From positions 682,001-746,000 of the forward strand of contig NZ_JADDIV010000003.1 of the NCBI RefSeq assembly GCF_015070875.1: 64,000 nt of DNA. Direction: 5' to 3'. Positions 55,151-64,000 of this stretch are shown one piece after another; the stretch's first letter is position 1, and every line of letters starts with the position of its first letter. The notes under the pieces are model-generated. The model saw nothing but the letters and a program-made list of their open reading frames with translations. It searched no databases and was not told the DNA's origin. Made by a program: the position numbers and the translations under genes. Source of the DNA: Ramlibacter pallidus. GTDB taxonomy: Bacteria; Pseudomonadota; Gammaproteobacteria; Burkholderiales; Burkholderiaceae_C.

Positions 55151-57235
55151 TTACCCGCCCAGCCGCCCCAGCGCCTCGTCGAACTCGGTCTCGTCGTTCA
55201 GCCTGCGCATCGGCGGCAGCGCCGCCATGAGGCGCCGGCCGTAGGACATCTGCACCAGCCGGGTGTCGCACACCACCAGCAGACCCTGGTCGCTCTCGCG
55301 GCGGATCAGCCGCCCCGCACCCTGCTTGAGCGCCACGGCCGCCTCGGGCACGAAGTAGTCGTTGAACGGGCTGCGGCCCTGCAGCTCCAGCCGCTGCCCG
55401 CGCGCCTCGACCAGCGGGTCGCCCGGCGGCGGGAAGGGCAGCTTGTCGATGACCACCAGCTGCAGCGCCTCGCCGGGCACATCCACGCCTTCCCAGAACG
55501 ACGCCGAGGCCACGAGGATGCAGCCGGGCCGGCCCTCCGCCGCGCCTTCGCGGAAGCGCTCAATCAGCCGGCGCTTCGGCCATTGGCCCTGCACCAGCAC
55601 CTCGATGGCCGCGGAGCCCTGGAAGCGCGCCTGCAGCTGCTCGCCGATGGCGCGCAGCGCGCGCAAGGTGGTGGTGAGCACCATGGTGCGGCCGCCGATG
55701 CGCTGCGCGGCGCGCTGCGCGAGCGCGGCCACCGCGCCGCTGTGGGCGGGATCGTTCGGGCGCGGCAGCTGGCGCGGGACGTAGACGGCGGCCTGCGACG
55801 GATAGTCGAAGGGGCTCGCCACCCGCAGCACTTCCGCGTCGCCCAGCCCGCAGGGCTCGGTGAACCAGGACAGCCGCGCGTCGTCGCCGAGCGTCGCGGA
55901 GGTGAAGACCCAGGCGCGGCGCGCCGCAGCTTCGGCCTCGCCGCCGGTGGCGCCGGACTTCAGCAGCTTCTGCTGCACCGCCTCGGCGATGTCCAGCGGC
56001 GACTCCACCAGCCGCAGGTGCGTGGAGACGTCGACCCAGCGCACGGCGCCCGGCTCGGGCTCGCGCGTGAACGCGGCCAGGCGCTGCGCGAGCAGCGCGG
56101 CGCGTTCGTGCAGGCGCACGAAGTCCGGCGCGATCTCGCTCACGGTGCCCAGTCCCTCGGCCGCCTGCGCCAGCGAGCGTTCCATCTGCTCCAGCGCGCC
56201 GCCCCACATGCGTTCATCCACGCCTTCGGGTGCGGCGCCGGTCCAGCGCAGCCGGCTGCCCGGCGTCGCGCGCCCCACCACCAGCCGCAGGTCGCGGGCC
56301 GCGCGCTCGGTCGCGGCGGCGAGCTGCTGCCAGTCGACCAGCCCCCGCGCGAACTGCAACCCCGCGCCCAGCATGTCGCGGGTGAAGTCCAGCACCTGCC
56401 CGGTGCCGGCCTGCTGGCCCAGGAACTGCACGCCGGTCTCGTTGAGCTGGTGCGCTTCGTCGAAGATCACCACGCGCACGGTCGGCAGCAGTTCGGCCAT
56501 GCCCGACTCCCGCACCGCGAGGTCGGCGAAGAACAGGTGGTGGTTGATGACGACGACGTCGGCGGCCAGCGCCTCGCGGCGCGCGTTGTTCACGTGGCAG
56601 TTGCGGAACTTCGGGCACTGCGAGCCGAGGCAGTTCTCGCGGGTGGATGTGACGAAGGGCAGCACGGGCGAGCGCTCGTCCAGCCCGGGCATCTCGGCGA
56701 GATCGCCGGTGCGGGTGCCCTGCGCCCATTCCTCGATCTTCGCGAGCGTCCGCACCGCGGTCCGGTCCGGCAGGTTCGCATCCTGGCGGGCCATCTCCAG
56801 GCGATGCGTGCACAGGTAGCTGCCCCGACCCTTCAGCAGCGCCATCCGCACGGGCAGGCCCAGCGCGTCGGCGAGCCGCGGCAGGTCGCGGGCGAACAGC
56901 TGGTCCTGCAGGGTCTTGGTGGCGGTCGACAGCAGGACGCGCTCGCCGCTCAGGAGCGCAGGCACGAGGTAGGAGAAGGTCTTGCCGACGCCGGTGCCGG
57001 CCTCCACGACCAGCGCGCCGCCCTGCTCGATGGTGCGCGCGACCGCCGCGGCCATCTCGGTCTGGCCGGACCGCGGGCGGAACGCTTCCGCGGCCCGCGA
57101 CAGCACGCCACCCGGCACGAAGGCCTCTCGGGCGAGGTCCTCCAGGCGCTGGGTTCCCGCACCCGGCCAGCCCGCCGCCGCGTCGCCCATGGGTCCCGAG
57201 TGGTGCGCGGACGACGGGACTGCCGAATCCGTCAT
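55151..57235 (-). CDS. ATP-dependent DNA helicase, DinG/YoaA type
   Basis: 694 residues. Q-motif region FRPRSGQTEMAAAVARTIEQ, Walker A EAGTGVGKTFSYLVP, motif II as DEAHQLNE, and the iron-sulphur cysteines around NCLGSQCPKFRNC plus a preceding cysteine (GSYLCTH). Helicase motifs VI with QGAGRLIRR close the protein. This is an XPD-like 5'-3' helicase that unwinds D-loops, R-loops or hairpins. Its start overlaps the stop of the small YdcH gene by one base (TGATG). Confidence 0.92.
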   Translation of the reverse strand: MTDSAVPSSAHHSGPMGDAAAGWPGAGTQRLEDLAREAFVPGGVLSRAAEAFRPRSGQTEMAAAVARTIEQGGALVVEAGTGVGKTFSYLVPALLSGERVLLSTATKTLQDQLFARDLPRLADALGLPVRMALLKGRGSYLCTHRLEMARQDANLPDRTAVRTLAKIEEWAQGTRTGDLAEMPGLDERSPVLPFVTSTRENCLGSQCPKFRNCHVNNARREALAADVVVINHHLFFADLAVRESGMAELLPTVRVVIFDEAHQLNETGVQFLGQQAGTGQVLDFTRDMLGAGLQFARGLVDWQQLAAATERAARDLRLVVGRATPGSRLRWTGAAPEGVDERMWGGALEQMERSLAQAAEGLGTVSEIAPDFVRLHERAALLAQRLAAFTREPEPGAVRWVDVSTHLRLVESPLDIAEAVQQKLLKSGATGGEAEAAARRAWVFTSATLGDDARLSWFTEPCGLGDAEVLRVASPFDYPSQAAVYVPRQLPRPNDPAHSGAVAALAQRAAQRIGGRTMVLTTTLRALRAIGEQLQARFQGSAAIEVLVQGQWPKRRLIERFREGAAEGRPGCILVASASFWEGVDVPGEALQLVVIDKLPFPPPGDPLVEARGQRLELQGRSPFNDYFVPEAAVALKQGAGRLIRRESDQGLLVVCDTRLVQMSYGRRLMAALPPMRRLNDETEFDEALGRLGG

Positions 57236-57438
57236 CAGGCCGGTTCTTTGGGGTCGAGCACGAGTTCGAGCCGCGCGATCTCGTCGCGCAGCGCGAGGCG
57301 CCGCTTCTTCAGGCGGCGCATCATCAGTTCGTCCACGGGGGTCTGCTGCGCGGCGCGATCGATCATCGCGTTCAGGTCCGCGTGCTCCATGCGCAGCTCG
57401 ATCAGGCGCCGTTCGGGGGAGTGCAGGTTCGTGTCCAA
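57235..57438 (-). CDS. YdcH-like DUF465 small protein
   Basis: 67 residues from a TTG start at 57438. SPERRLIELRMEHADLNAMI and MMRRLKKRRLALRDEIARLE make two basic-acidic coiled helices, the DUF465 (YdcH) pattern. The TTG is chosen because the residues after it (DTNLHSPERRLIELR) are conserved in related proteins as I recall them; an ATG at the first Met would remove half of helix 1. Its function is unknown. Coupled to the helicase gene by a one-base overlap. Confidence 0.78.
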   Translation of the reverse strand: MDTNLHSPERRLIELRMEHADLNAMIDRAAQQTPVDELMMRRLKKRRLALRDEIARLELVLDPKEPA

Positions 57439-57534
57439 GATGAAAAAGCGGGGCGCCGCTGCGAGAGGCTTCGATAATACGCCGTTCACAGGCAATAATC
57501 GAGTGATCTCATCCTTGGGAAACACGCGCACTCC

Positions 57535-58299
57535 ATGACCAGCAAGGGCTACCGCCTCACGGCGTCGACCGGCATCCACAAGGGTGACCGCGAATACCAG
57601 CAGGACCAGATCGCGCTGATCTCGCATCCGCGCACCAACGGCTGCGTGCTCGGCGTGGTGGCCGACGGCATGGGCGGCCGCAGCGGCGGGCGCAAGGCGT
57701 CCGACCAGGTGATGATGACGTGCAAGCAGCTCTTCGAGCGCTACTCGCCCACCGCCGACGACACGCCGGCGATCCTCAAGCAGATGGTGCAGGAGTCGCA
57801 CCTCGTCATCAAGCTCACCGCGATCTCCTCCGAGCAGGAACCGCACAGCACCATCGCCGCCTTCATCATCAATCCCAACGGCGAATGCCACTGGGTGCAT
57901 GCCGGCGACTCGCGCATCTACCACTTCCACAGCAACCGGCTGGTCAAGCGCACCATGGACCACTCGTACGTGCAGACGCTGGTGGACCGCGGCGAGCTGA
58001 CGGAGGAGCAGGCCAACGTCCACCCGCAGTCCAACATCCTCATGGGCTGCCTCGGCGCGGAAGACGACCCGCCGGCCGAAGTGCACTTCATCGAGCAGCT
58101 GCGGCCGGGCGACACGCTCCTCGCCTGCAGCGACGGCGTGTGGCACTACTTCAGCCCGGAGGAACTCGGCTCCGTCCTGTCGTCGCTGTCGCCGCGCGAG
58201 GCCAGCGAGTTCCTGATCGAGAAGGCCCGTTCGCGCGCCCACGGCGGCGGCGACAACCTGTCGCTGCTGATCGTGAAGCTGGAGCCCCTGGGGACCTGA
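57535..58299 (+). CDS. PP2C family serine/threonine phosphatase
   Basis: 254 residues. Motifs 1 and 2 GDREYQQDQIALI and VADGMGGRSGGRKASD, GDSRIYHFHSNRLVKRTMDHS, SDGVWHYFSPEEL and GGGDNLSLLIVKLE carry the aspartates for the two metals. It removes phosphate from Ser/Thr residues; a partner Hanks-type kinase is not in the window. It is a single-domain cytoplasmic protein, divergent from the YdcH gene with 96 bases between. Confidence 0.92.
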   Translation: MTSKGYRLTASTGIHKGDREYQQDQIALISHPRTNGCVLGVVADGMGGRSGGRKASDQVMMTCKQLFERYSPTADDTPAILKQMVQESHLVIKLTAISSEQEPHSTIAAFIINPNGECHWVHAGDSRIYHFHSNRLVKRTMDHSYVQTLVDRGELTEEQANVHPQSNILMGCLGAEDDPPAEVHFIEQLRPGDTLLACSDGVWHYFSPEELGSVLSSLSPREASEFLIEKARSRAHGGGDNLSLLIVKLEPLGT

Positions 58300-58332
58300 A
58301 CCGGCCGCGGGCGCCCTCGCCCGCCCGGCATT

Positions 58333-58974
58333 TCACTGCGGGACGGGCAGGGGCGCGGCGGGCTTTTCGCGCCGGGCCAGCTTCTCGCGCACTTCCTTCT
58401 TGTGTTCCTCGGCCTCGCGCACGCGCTGCTCGTAGGCCGCCCGGTTCCGGACCGCCTCATCGGCGCTGACGGTGGGCGCCTTGGGCGCTTGCGGCGCCCG
58501 CGCGGAGCCCTGCGGGCCGGACGGACCGCCCGCTTCCCTGGGCGCACGGGGATCCTTCGCGCGCTCCGCCTGGTCCCCGGCGCGCTTGCGCGCCTTCTCG
58601 GCGGCACGTTCCTCGCGTTCCTTCTGGTCCGCGAGGGCGCGCGCGCGCCGCTGCTCCGCCGCTTCCGGCGCTTCGGCGGAGTTCTTCTCCTCCAGGGCCT
58701 GCAGGCGCTCGGCCGCGCGGGCGCGCCGGTCCGCCTCGTTCAGCGCGCGTTCCTGGCGGCGCAGGTCGGCCAGCGCGGCATCGTGGGCACGCTTGGCCTT
58801 GTCGACGCAGTCGGTCACGGCGAACCGCGCGTTGCAGTCGCGCTTGGCGGCCGCGAAGCGTTCGTCCTCGGCGCGGCGCTCGGCTTCGATGCGCACGCGT
58901 TCGGCCTGGGCGTCCAGGGCCTGGGCGGAAGCGGCGGCGCACAAGGCAAGGGCGAAAGCGGCAAGGTGTTTCAT
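58333..58974 (-). CDS. secreted coiled-coil hypothetical protein
   Basis: 213 residues. A Sec signal (MKHLAAFALALCAAASAQA) precedes a strongly charged Arg/Glu/Ala-rich coiled coil. Two cysteines (RDCNARFAVTDCVDKAKR, about 48-58) could form a disulphide in the periplasm. A Pro/Gly-rich middle (about 140-165) interrupts the coil. Its start overlaps the zapE stop by four bases, so it is probably translated from the same message. The function is unknown. Confidence 0.75.
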   Translation of the reverse strand: MKHLAAFALALCAAASAQALDAQAERVRIEAERRAEDERFAAAKRDCNARFAVTDCVDKAKRAHDAALADLRRQERALNEADRRARAAERLQALEEKNSAEAPEAAEQRRARALADQKEREERAAEKARKRAGDQAERAKDPRAPREAGGPSGPQGSARAPQAPKAPTVSADEAVRNRAAYEQRVREAEEHKKEVREKLARREKPAAPLPVPQ

Positions 58975-60071
58975 GTCAGGCGGGTGTCGACGGTGCGGTG
59001 CTCCAGCCCCAGGAACTCCGTGGATTGCATCTCGTTCAGCCGCGAGACGGTCCGGGGGAATTCATGGGCCAGGGCGCCCTCCGTGTAAAGCTCTTCCGGC
59101 GGCACTTCCGCCGAGAGGATCAATTTGACACGCCGATCGTAAAGGACGTCCACCAGCCAGGTAAACCTGCGTGCCTCGGAGGCATTCCGTGCGGACATCC
59201 TCGGCACGTCGCTCAGCAGCACGGTGTGGAACTGCGTCGCGATCTCCAGGTAGTCGTTCTGGGACCGCGGCCCGCCGCAGAGCGTGCGGAAGTCGAACCA
59301 CACGGCCCCGCCGGCCTTGCGGCGCGCCCGGATCTCCCGGTGCTCGATCTGCAACACCGGGTCCTCGTCGTGCGACTCGGCCAGGCGGGTGAACGCGTCG
59401 TTCATCTCGGCATCGGCCTGGGCCCCGAGCGGCGTGTGGTAGAGCTTCACCTGCTCCATCGTCCTCCGCCGGTAGTCGACGCCGTTGTCGATGTTGATGA
59501 CTTCCAGCTTCTCGTTCAGCAGCGCGATGGCCGGCAGGATGCGGTCGCGGTGCAGGCCGTTCGGGTACAGGTCGTCCGGCCGGAAGTTGGAGGTGGTGAC
59601 GAAGCCCACCCCGTTGTCGAACAGCGCGTCCAGCAGCCGGTGCAGGATCATCGCGTCGGTGATGTCGGCGACGTGGAACTCGTCGAAGCAGATGAGCCGG
59701 TAGCGCTTCGCCATGCGGGCGCCGAGCGCGTCGAGCGGGTTGACGGTGCCCTGCAGCTCGGCGAGCTCGCGGTGCACCTCGCGCATGAACTCGTGGAAGT
59801 GCAGGCGCGTCTTCTTCACCACCGGCACGGCCTGGAAGAAGCAGTCCATGAGGAAGCTCTTGCCGCGCCCGACGCCGCCGTACATGTAGACGCCGCGCGG
59901 GATGTCGGGCCGGTGGATCAGCTTCTTGAAGACGTTGGAGCGCTGCTCCTTGTACTGCGTCCACTCGCTGGCGCAGCGCTCCAGGGCGTCGATCCCGCGC
60001 AGCTGCGCGGGATCGCTCCGGTAGCCCCTCGCCTGCAGTTCGGCTTCGTAGACGGAGCGGACGGAAGGCAC
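58971..60071 (-). CDS. zapE: cell division protein ZapE (AFG1-like ATPase)
   Basis: 366 residues. Walker A GGVGRGKS at 65-72, Walker B LICFDEFHV, and FVTTSNFRPDDLYPNGLHRD as sensor 1 region identify the AFG1/ZapE family. It interacts with FtsZ during late division. It starts 13 bases after the lpdA stop, in the same direction as the 2-oxoglutarate dehydrogenase genes, an order I recall from other Burkholderiales. Confidence 0.93.
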   Translation of the reverse strand: MPSVRSVYEAELQARGYRSDPAQLRGIDALERCASEWTQYKEQRSNVFKKLIHRPDIPRGVYMYGGVGRGKSFLMDCFFQAVPVVKKTRLHFHEFMREVHRELAELQGTVNPLDALGARMAKRYRLICFDEFHVADITDAMILHRLLDALFDNGVGFVTTSNFRPDDLYPNGLHRDRILPAIALLNEKLEVINIDNGVDYRRRTMEQVKLYHTPLGAQADAEMNDAFTRLAESHDEDPVLQIEHREIRARRKAGGAVWFDFRTLCGGPRSQNDYLEIATQFHTVLLSDVPRMSARNASEARRFTWLVDVLYDRRVKLILSAEVPPEELYTEGALAHEFPRTVSRLNEMQSTEFLGLEHRTVDTRLT

Positions 60072-60084
60072 CGGGGCTTCGGGC

Positions 60085-61512
60085 TCAGAAGTTCAGCGTG
60101 CGCTTGTCGACGGCCAGGGCGGCTTCCTTGGTCGCTTCGGACAGCGACGGGTGCGCATGGCAGATGCGGGCGATGTCCTCGCTGGACGCCTTGAACTCCA
60201 TCGCGACCACCGCTTCGGAGATCAGCTCGCTGGCCATGGGGCCGACGATGTGCACGCCCAGGATCTCGTCCGTCTTCGCATCCGCCAGGAACTTCACCAT
60301 GCCGGTCGTGTCGCCCAGCGCGCGGGCGCGGCCGTTGGCCATGAACGGGAAGGTGCCGGCCTTGTACTGCACGCCGTCGGCCTTGAGCTGCTGCTCCGTG
60401 CGGCCGACCCACGCGATCTCGGGGCTGGTGTAGATGACCCACGGGATGGTGTTGAAGTTGACGTGCCCGTGCTGGCCGGCGATGCGCTCGGCGACGGCCA
60501 CGCCCTCTTCCTCCGCCTTGTGCGCCAGCATGGGGCCGCGCACCACGTCGCCGATCGCCCAGACGTTCGGCAGGTTGGTCTTGCAGTCGCCGTCGACGAC
60601 GATGGCGCCGCGCTCGTCCAGCTTCAGCCCGACGGCTTCCGGCTGCAGGCCGACGGTGTTCGGCACCCGGCCGATCGACACGACCAGGTGGTCGGCCTGG
60701 AGGTCCTGCGCTTCGCCCTTGGCATTGGTGTACGAGACCGACACGCCGGCGCCCGTGGTCTTGACCTGGCCGACCTTCACGCCCAGCTCGATCTTGAGGC
60801 CCTGCTTGGTGAACGCCTTGTGCGCTTCCTTCGCGATCTGCTCGTCCACCGCGCCCAGGAAGGTCGGCAGCGCTTCCAGCACCGTGACCTCGGCACCGAC
60901 GCGGCGCCACACGGAACCCATCTCCAGGCCGATCACGCCCGACCCGATCAGCACCAGCTTCTTCGGCACGGCGGGGATGCGCAGCGCGCCGTCGTTCGAC
61001 AGGACCTTCTCCTCGTCGAAGGGCACGCCGGGCAGCGCGCGCGGGTTGGAGCCCGTGGCAACGATGACGTGCTTGCCGGTGATCGTCTCTTGCGAGGCGC
61101 CCGACACCTGGATCTCGTAGCCCTCGGCGCCGGCCTTCGCGAACGAACCGCGGCCGTGGAAGAAGCTGACCTTGTTCTTCTTGAACAGGAACAGGATGCC
61201 GTCGTTGTTCTGCTTCACGACCTGGTCCTTGCGGGCCAGCATCTTCTGGATGTCGATCGACAGGCCGTCGATCCGGATGCCGTGGTCGCCGAAATGCTTG
61301 GCGGCTTCCTCGTAGTTCTCGGACGACTGCAGCAGCGCCTTGGACGGGATGCAGCCCACATTGGTGCAGGTGCCGCCCGGCGCAGGCTTGCCGTCCTTGT
61401 TCTTCCACTCGTCGATGCAGGCGGTGTTGAAGCCCAGCTGCGCCGCGCGGATGGCGGCGATGTAGCCGCCGGGGCCGCCGCCGATGACGACCACGTCGAA
61501 ATTCTTGGCCAT
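60085..61512 (-). CDS. lpdA: dihydrolipoyl dehydrogenase (E3)
   Basis: 475 residues. FAD site VVIGGGPGGYIAAIRAA, redox cysteines C49 and C54 (GGTCTNVGCIPSK), NAD site LIGSGVIGLEMGSVWRRVGA and the C-terminal active-site histidine in CHAHPSLSEA. It reoxidises the lipoamide of OdhB with NAD. The ATG at 61512 has GGGAAG upstream and the usual N-terminus; ten residues of open frame further upstream are not typical. It is the third gene of the sucA-odhB-lpdA operon. Confidence 0.96.
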   Translation of the reverse strand: MAKNFDVVVIGGGPGGYIAAIRAAQLGFNTACIDEWKNKDGKPAPGGTCTNVGCIPSKALLQSSENYEEAAKHFGDHGIRIDGLSIDIQKMLARKDQVVKQNNDGILFLFKKNKVSFFHGRGSFAKAGAEGYEIQVSGASQETITGKHVIVATGSNPRALPGVPFDEEKVLSNDGALRIPAVPKKLVLIGSGVIGLEMGSVWRRVGAEVTVLEALPTFLGAVDEQIAKEAHKAFTKQGLKIELGVKVGQVKTTGAGVSVSYTNAKGEAQDLQADHLVVSIGRVPNTVGLQPEAVGLKLDERGAIVVDGDCKTNLPNVWAIGDVVRGPMLAHKAEEEGVAVAERIAGQHGHVNFNTIPWVIYTSPEIAWVGRTEQQLKADGVQYKAGTFPFMANGRARALGDTTGMVKFLADAKTDEILGVHIVGPMASELISEAVVAMEFKASSEDIARICHAHPSLSEATKEAALAVDKRTLNF

Positions 61513-61527
61513 TTTCTTCCCAGTCAG

Positions 61528-61567
61528 TCGGGGACCGAGCACCGCTTCGCTCGTGGTCCGTCCCCGA
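61528..61567 (-). repeat. intercistronic hairpin between odhB and lpdA
   Basis: An imperfect stem of about 15 bases (TCGGGGAC at 61528-61535 with GTCCCCGA at 61560-61567, continuing with two mismatches) closes on a CTTCG-type loop. No T-run follows. It lies just before the lpdA ribosome binding site and may act in message processing or stability. Confidence 0.55.
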
Positions 61568-61573
61568 AATTCA

Positions 61574-62842
<1,269 letters not shown>

Positions 62843-62910
62843 TTGTTCTTCCTGTTCTGTTTTTCAGCGCGTGCGGTGACCGGCCGTCAGGTCCGCGTCG
62901 ACCGCGCGCA

Positions 62911-62944
62911 GATATTTCCGCGCGCGAAGCGCGGCGGAAATATC
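62911..62944 (-). repeat. intercistronic hairpin between sucA and odhB
   Basis: GATATTTCCG (62911-62920) plus CGCGC pairs with GCGCG plus CGGAAATATC (62935-62944) around a GAA loop: 15 base pairs with one bulged G. It begins two bases after the sucA stop. No T-run follows, so it is not a standard terminator. It could protect the 3' end of the sucA message. Confidence 0.6.
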
Positions 62945-62945
62945 G

Positions 62946-64000
62946 CTACTTGGTGAGGACGAAGCCCTTCAGCTTCGCGAAGGCCGCATCCACCAGCGCC
63001 TTCTGCTGCTCGGCGTGCAGGTGCGAGTAACCCACCGCCGGAGAGGCCGATGCGGCGCGGCCGGCATAACCCAGCTTCTGCCCCTCGGCCATGTTCTCGT
63101 GGATGTTGTGCTGGATGAAGAACCACGCCCCCTGGTTCTGCGGCTCGTCCTGGCACCACACGATGTCGCTGACGTTGGGGTACTTCTTCAGCTCCGCCGC
63201 GAACGCCTTGTGCGGGAAGGGGTACAGCTGCTCGACGCGGATGATCGCCACGTCGTCGGCGCCCTTCTCCTCGCGCTTCTTGGCGAGGTCGTAGTAGACC
63301 TTGCCCGAGCACACGACCAGGCGCTTGACCTTGTCGGCCTTGAGTTCCTTCGTCTCCGGGATCACCGTCTGGAAGGTGCCCTTCGTGAACTCCGACAGCG
63401 GGGAGGTCGCGTCCTTGTTCCGCAGCAGCGACTTGGGCGTCATGATCACCAGCGGCTTGCGCAGGTTGCGGATCATCTGCCGGCGCAGCAGGTGGAAGAT
63501 CTGGCTGGCGGTGGTCGGCTGGCACACCTGGATGTTGGTGTCGGCCGACAGCTGCATGAAGCGCTCCAGGCGCGCGGAGCTGTGCTCCGGGCCCTGGCCT
63601 TCGTAGCCGTGCGGCAGCATCAGCGTGATGCCGTTGACGCGGCCCCACTTGACCTCGCCGGAGGCGATGAACTGGTCGATCACGACCTGCGCGCCGTTGG
63701 CGAAGTCGCCGAACTGGGCTTCCCAGATCACCAGCGTGTTGGGGTCGTTGGAGGCGTACCCGTACTCGAAGCCCAGCACCGCCTCTTCCGACAGGATGGA
63801 GTCGATGCACACGAACGGCGCCTGGTTGTCGGCGACGTGCTCCAGCGGCAGGTAGGTGCCGATGTCCCAGCGCTCGCGGTTCTGGTCGTGCAGCACGGCG
63901 TGGCGGTGCACGAAGGTGCCGCGGCCGACGTCCTCGCCGGACAGGCGCACCGGGTAGCCGGAGGCGACCAGCGAGGCGTACGCCATGTGCTCGCCCATGC
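62946..64000 (-). CDS. sucA: 2-oxoglutarate dehydrogenase E1 (C-terminal part)
   Basis: Only the last 351 residues are in the window; the rest lies to the right. GEDVGRGTFVHRHAVLHDQ, GFEYGYASNDPNTLVIWEAQ then FGDFANGAQVVIDQFI, and GYEGQGPEHSSARLERFMQL are the conserved pyrimidine-binding part of the thiamine diphosphate enzyme. RVEQLYPFPHKAFAAELKKY and the C-terminal HLHAEQQKALVDAAF are E1-type. It decarboxylates 2-oxoglutarate as first gene of the sucA-odhB-lpdA operon. Confidence 0.96.
   Translation of the reverse strand, partial: MGEHMAYASLVASGYPVRLSGEDVGRGTFVHRHAVLHDQNRERWDIGTYLPLEHVADNQAPFVCIDSILSEEAVLGFEYGYASNDPNTLVIWEAQFGDFANGAQVVIDQFIASGEVKWGRVNGITLMLPHGYEGQGPEHSSARLERFMQLSADTNIQVCQPTTASQIFHLLRRQMIRNLRKPLVIMTPKSLLRNKDATSPLSEFTKGTFQTVIPETKELKADKVKRLVVCSGKVYYDLAKKREEKGADDVAIIRVEQLYPFPHKAFAAELKKYPNVSDIVWCQDEPQNQGAWFFIQHNIHENMAEGQKLGYAGRAASASPAVGYSHLHAEQQKALVDAAFAKLKGFVLTK

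Overview
This is a GC-rich (roughly 68-70% by eye), densely packed stretch of a betaproteobacterial chromosome. The conserved gene order ndk-rlmN-pilF-rodZ-ispG-hisS-yfgM-bamB-der-hfq-hflX-hflK-hflC-DUF2065-hisZ-purA-phosphoribosyltransferase (about 50.8 kb down to 33.7 kb, all on the minus strand) is typical of Burkholderiales, and the accessory genes suggest Comamonadaceae (Ramlibacter/Variovorax-like). I see no rRNA, tRNA, CRISPR, prophage or insertion sequence.

Layout. 0-4.1 kb: a partial DUF2868 membrane protein, small stress-type proteins (DUF3606 and an unknown), a secreted DUF2059 protein, and a divergent FtsH-like AAA+/M41 membrane protease. 4.1-4.45 kb: a gene-free stretch with stacked hairpins and a terminator, possibly a small RNA. 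4.4-8.3 kb: sugar-acid catabolism, with an IlvD/Edd-type dehydratase, a LysR regulator and a D(-)-tartrate dehydratase. 8.4-13.4 kb: small proteins (a hypothetical, a J-domain membrane protein, a YXWGXW-repeat protein), an ArsR/SRPBCC/VOC operon, and an acyl-CoA dehydrogenase with a TerB-like protein. 13.6-20.1 kb: a lipoprotein hydrolase, then thiolase, FadJ-type multifunctional enzyme and aldehyde dehydrogenase for beta-oxidation. 20.1-23.1 kb: MarR-GNAT fusion, EamA exporter and a two-gene chromate transporter. 23.1-30.4 kb: sirtuin, rlmB, ybbA, tesA, mnmH, DUF2189, a cystathionine beta-lyase-type enzyme, an AraC regulator and a VOC protein.

30.5-33.7 kb is the most unusual part: six tandem plus-strand genes encoding a pseudo-receiver/winged-helix-like protein, a small MglA-like GTPase, three roadblock/LC7-type proteins and a GAF protein. 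The set resembles the Streptomyces conservons and the Myxococcus MglA/MglB polarity switch.

33.7-54.1 kb is housekeeping: purine salvage and synthesis, HisZ, the HflKC/HflX/Hfq group, ribosome assembly GTPase Der, BamB, HisS, IspG, RodZ, PilF, RlmN, Ndk, RluB, ScpB and RluD. RlmN carries an in-frame palindromic insertion. 54.2-64 kb: bamD with REP-like repeats around its terminator, dinG-type helicase, YdcH, a PP2C phosphatase, a coiled-coil secreted protein, zapE, and the 2-oxoglutarate dehydrogenase operon (sucA partial, odhB, lpdA) with hairpins between its cistrons.
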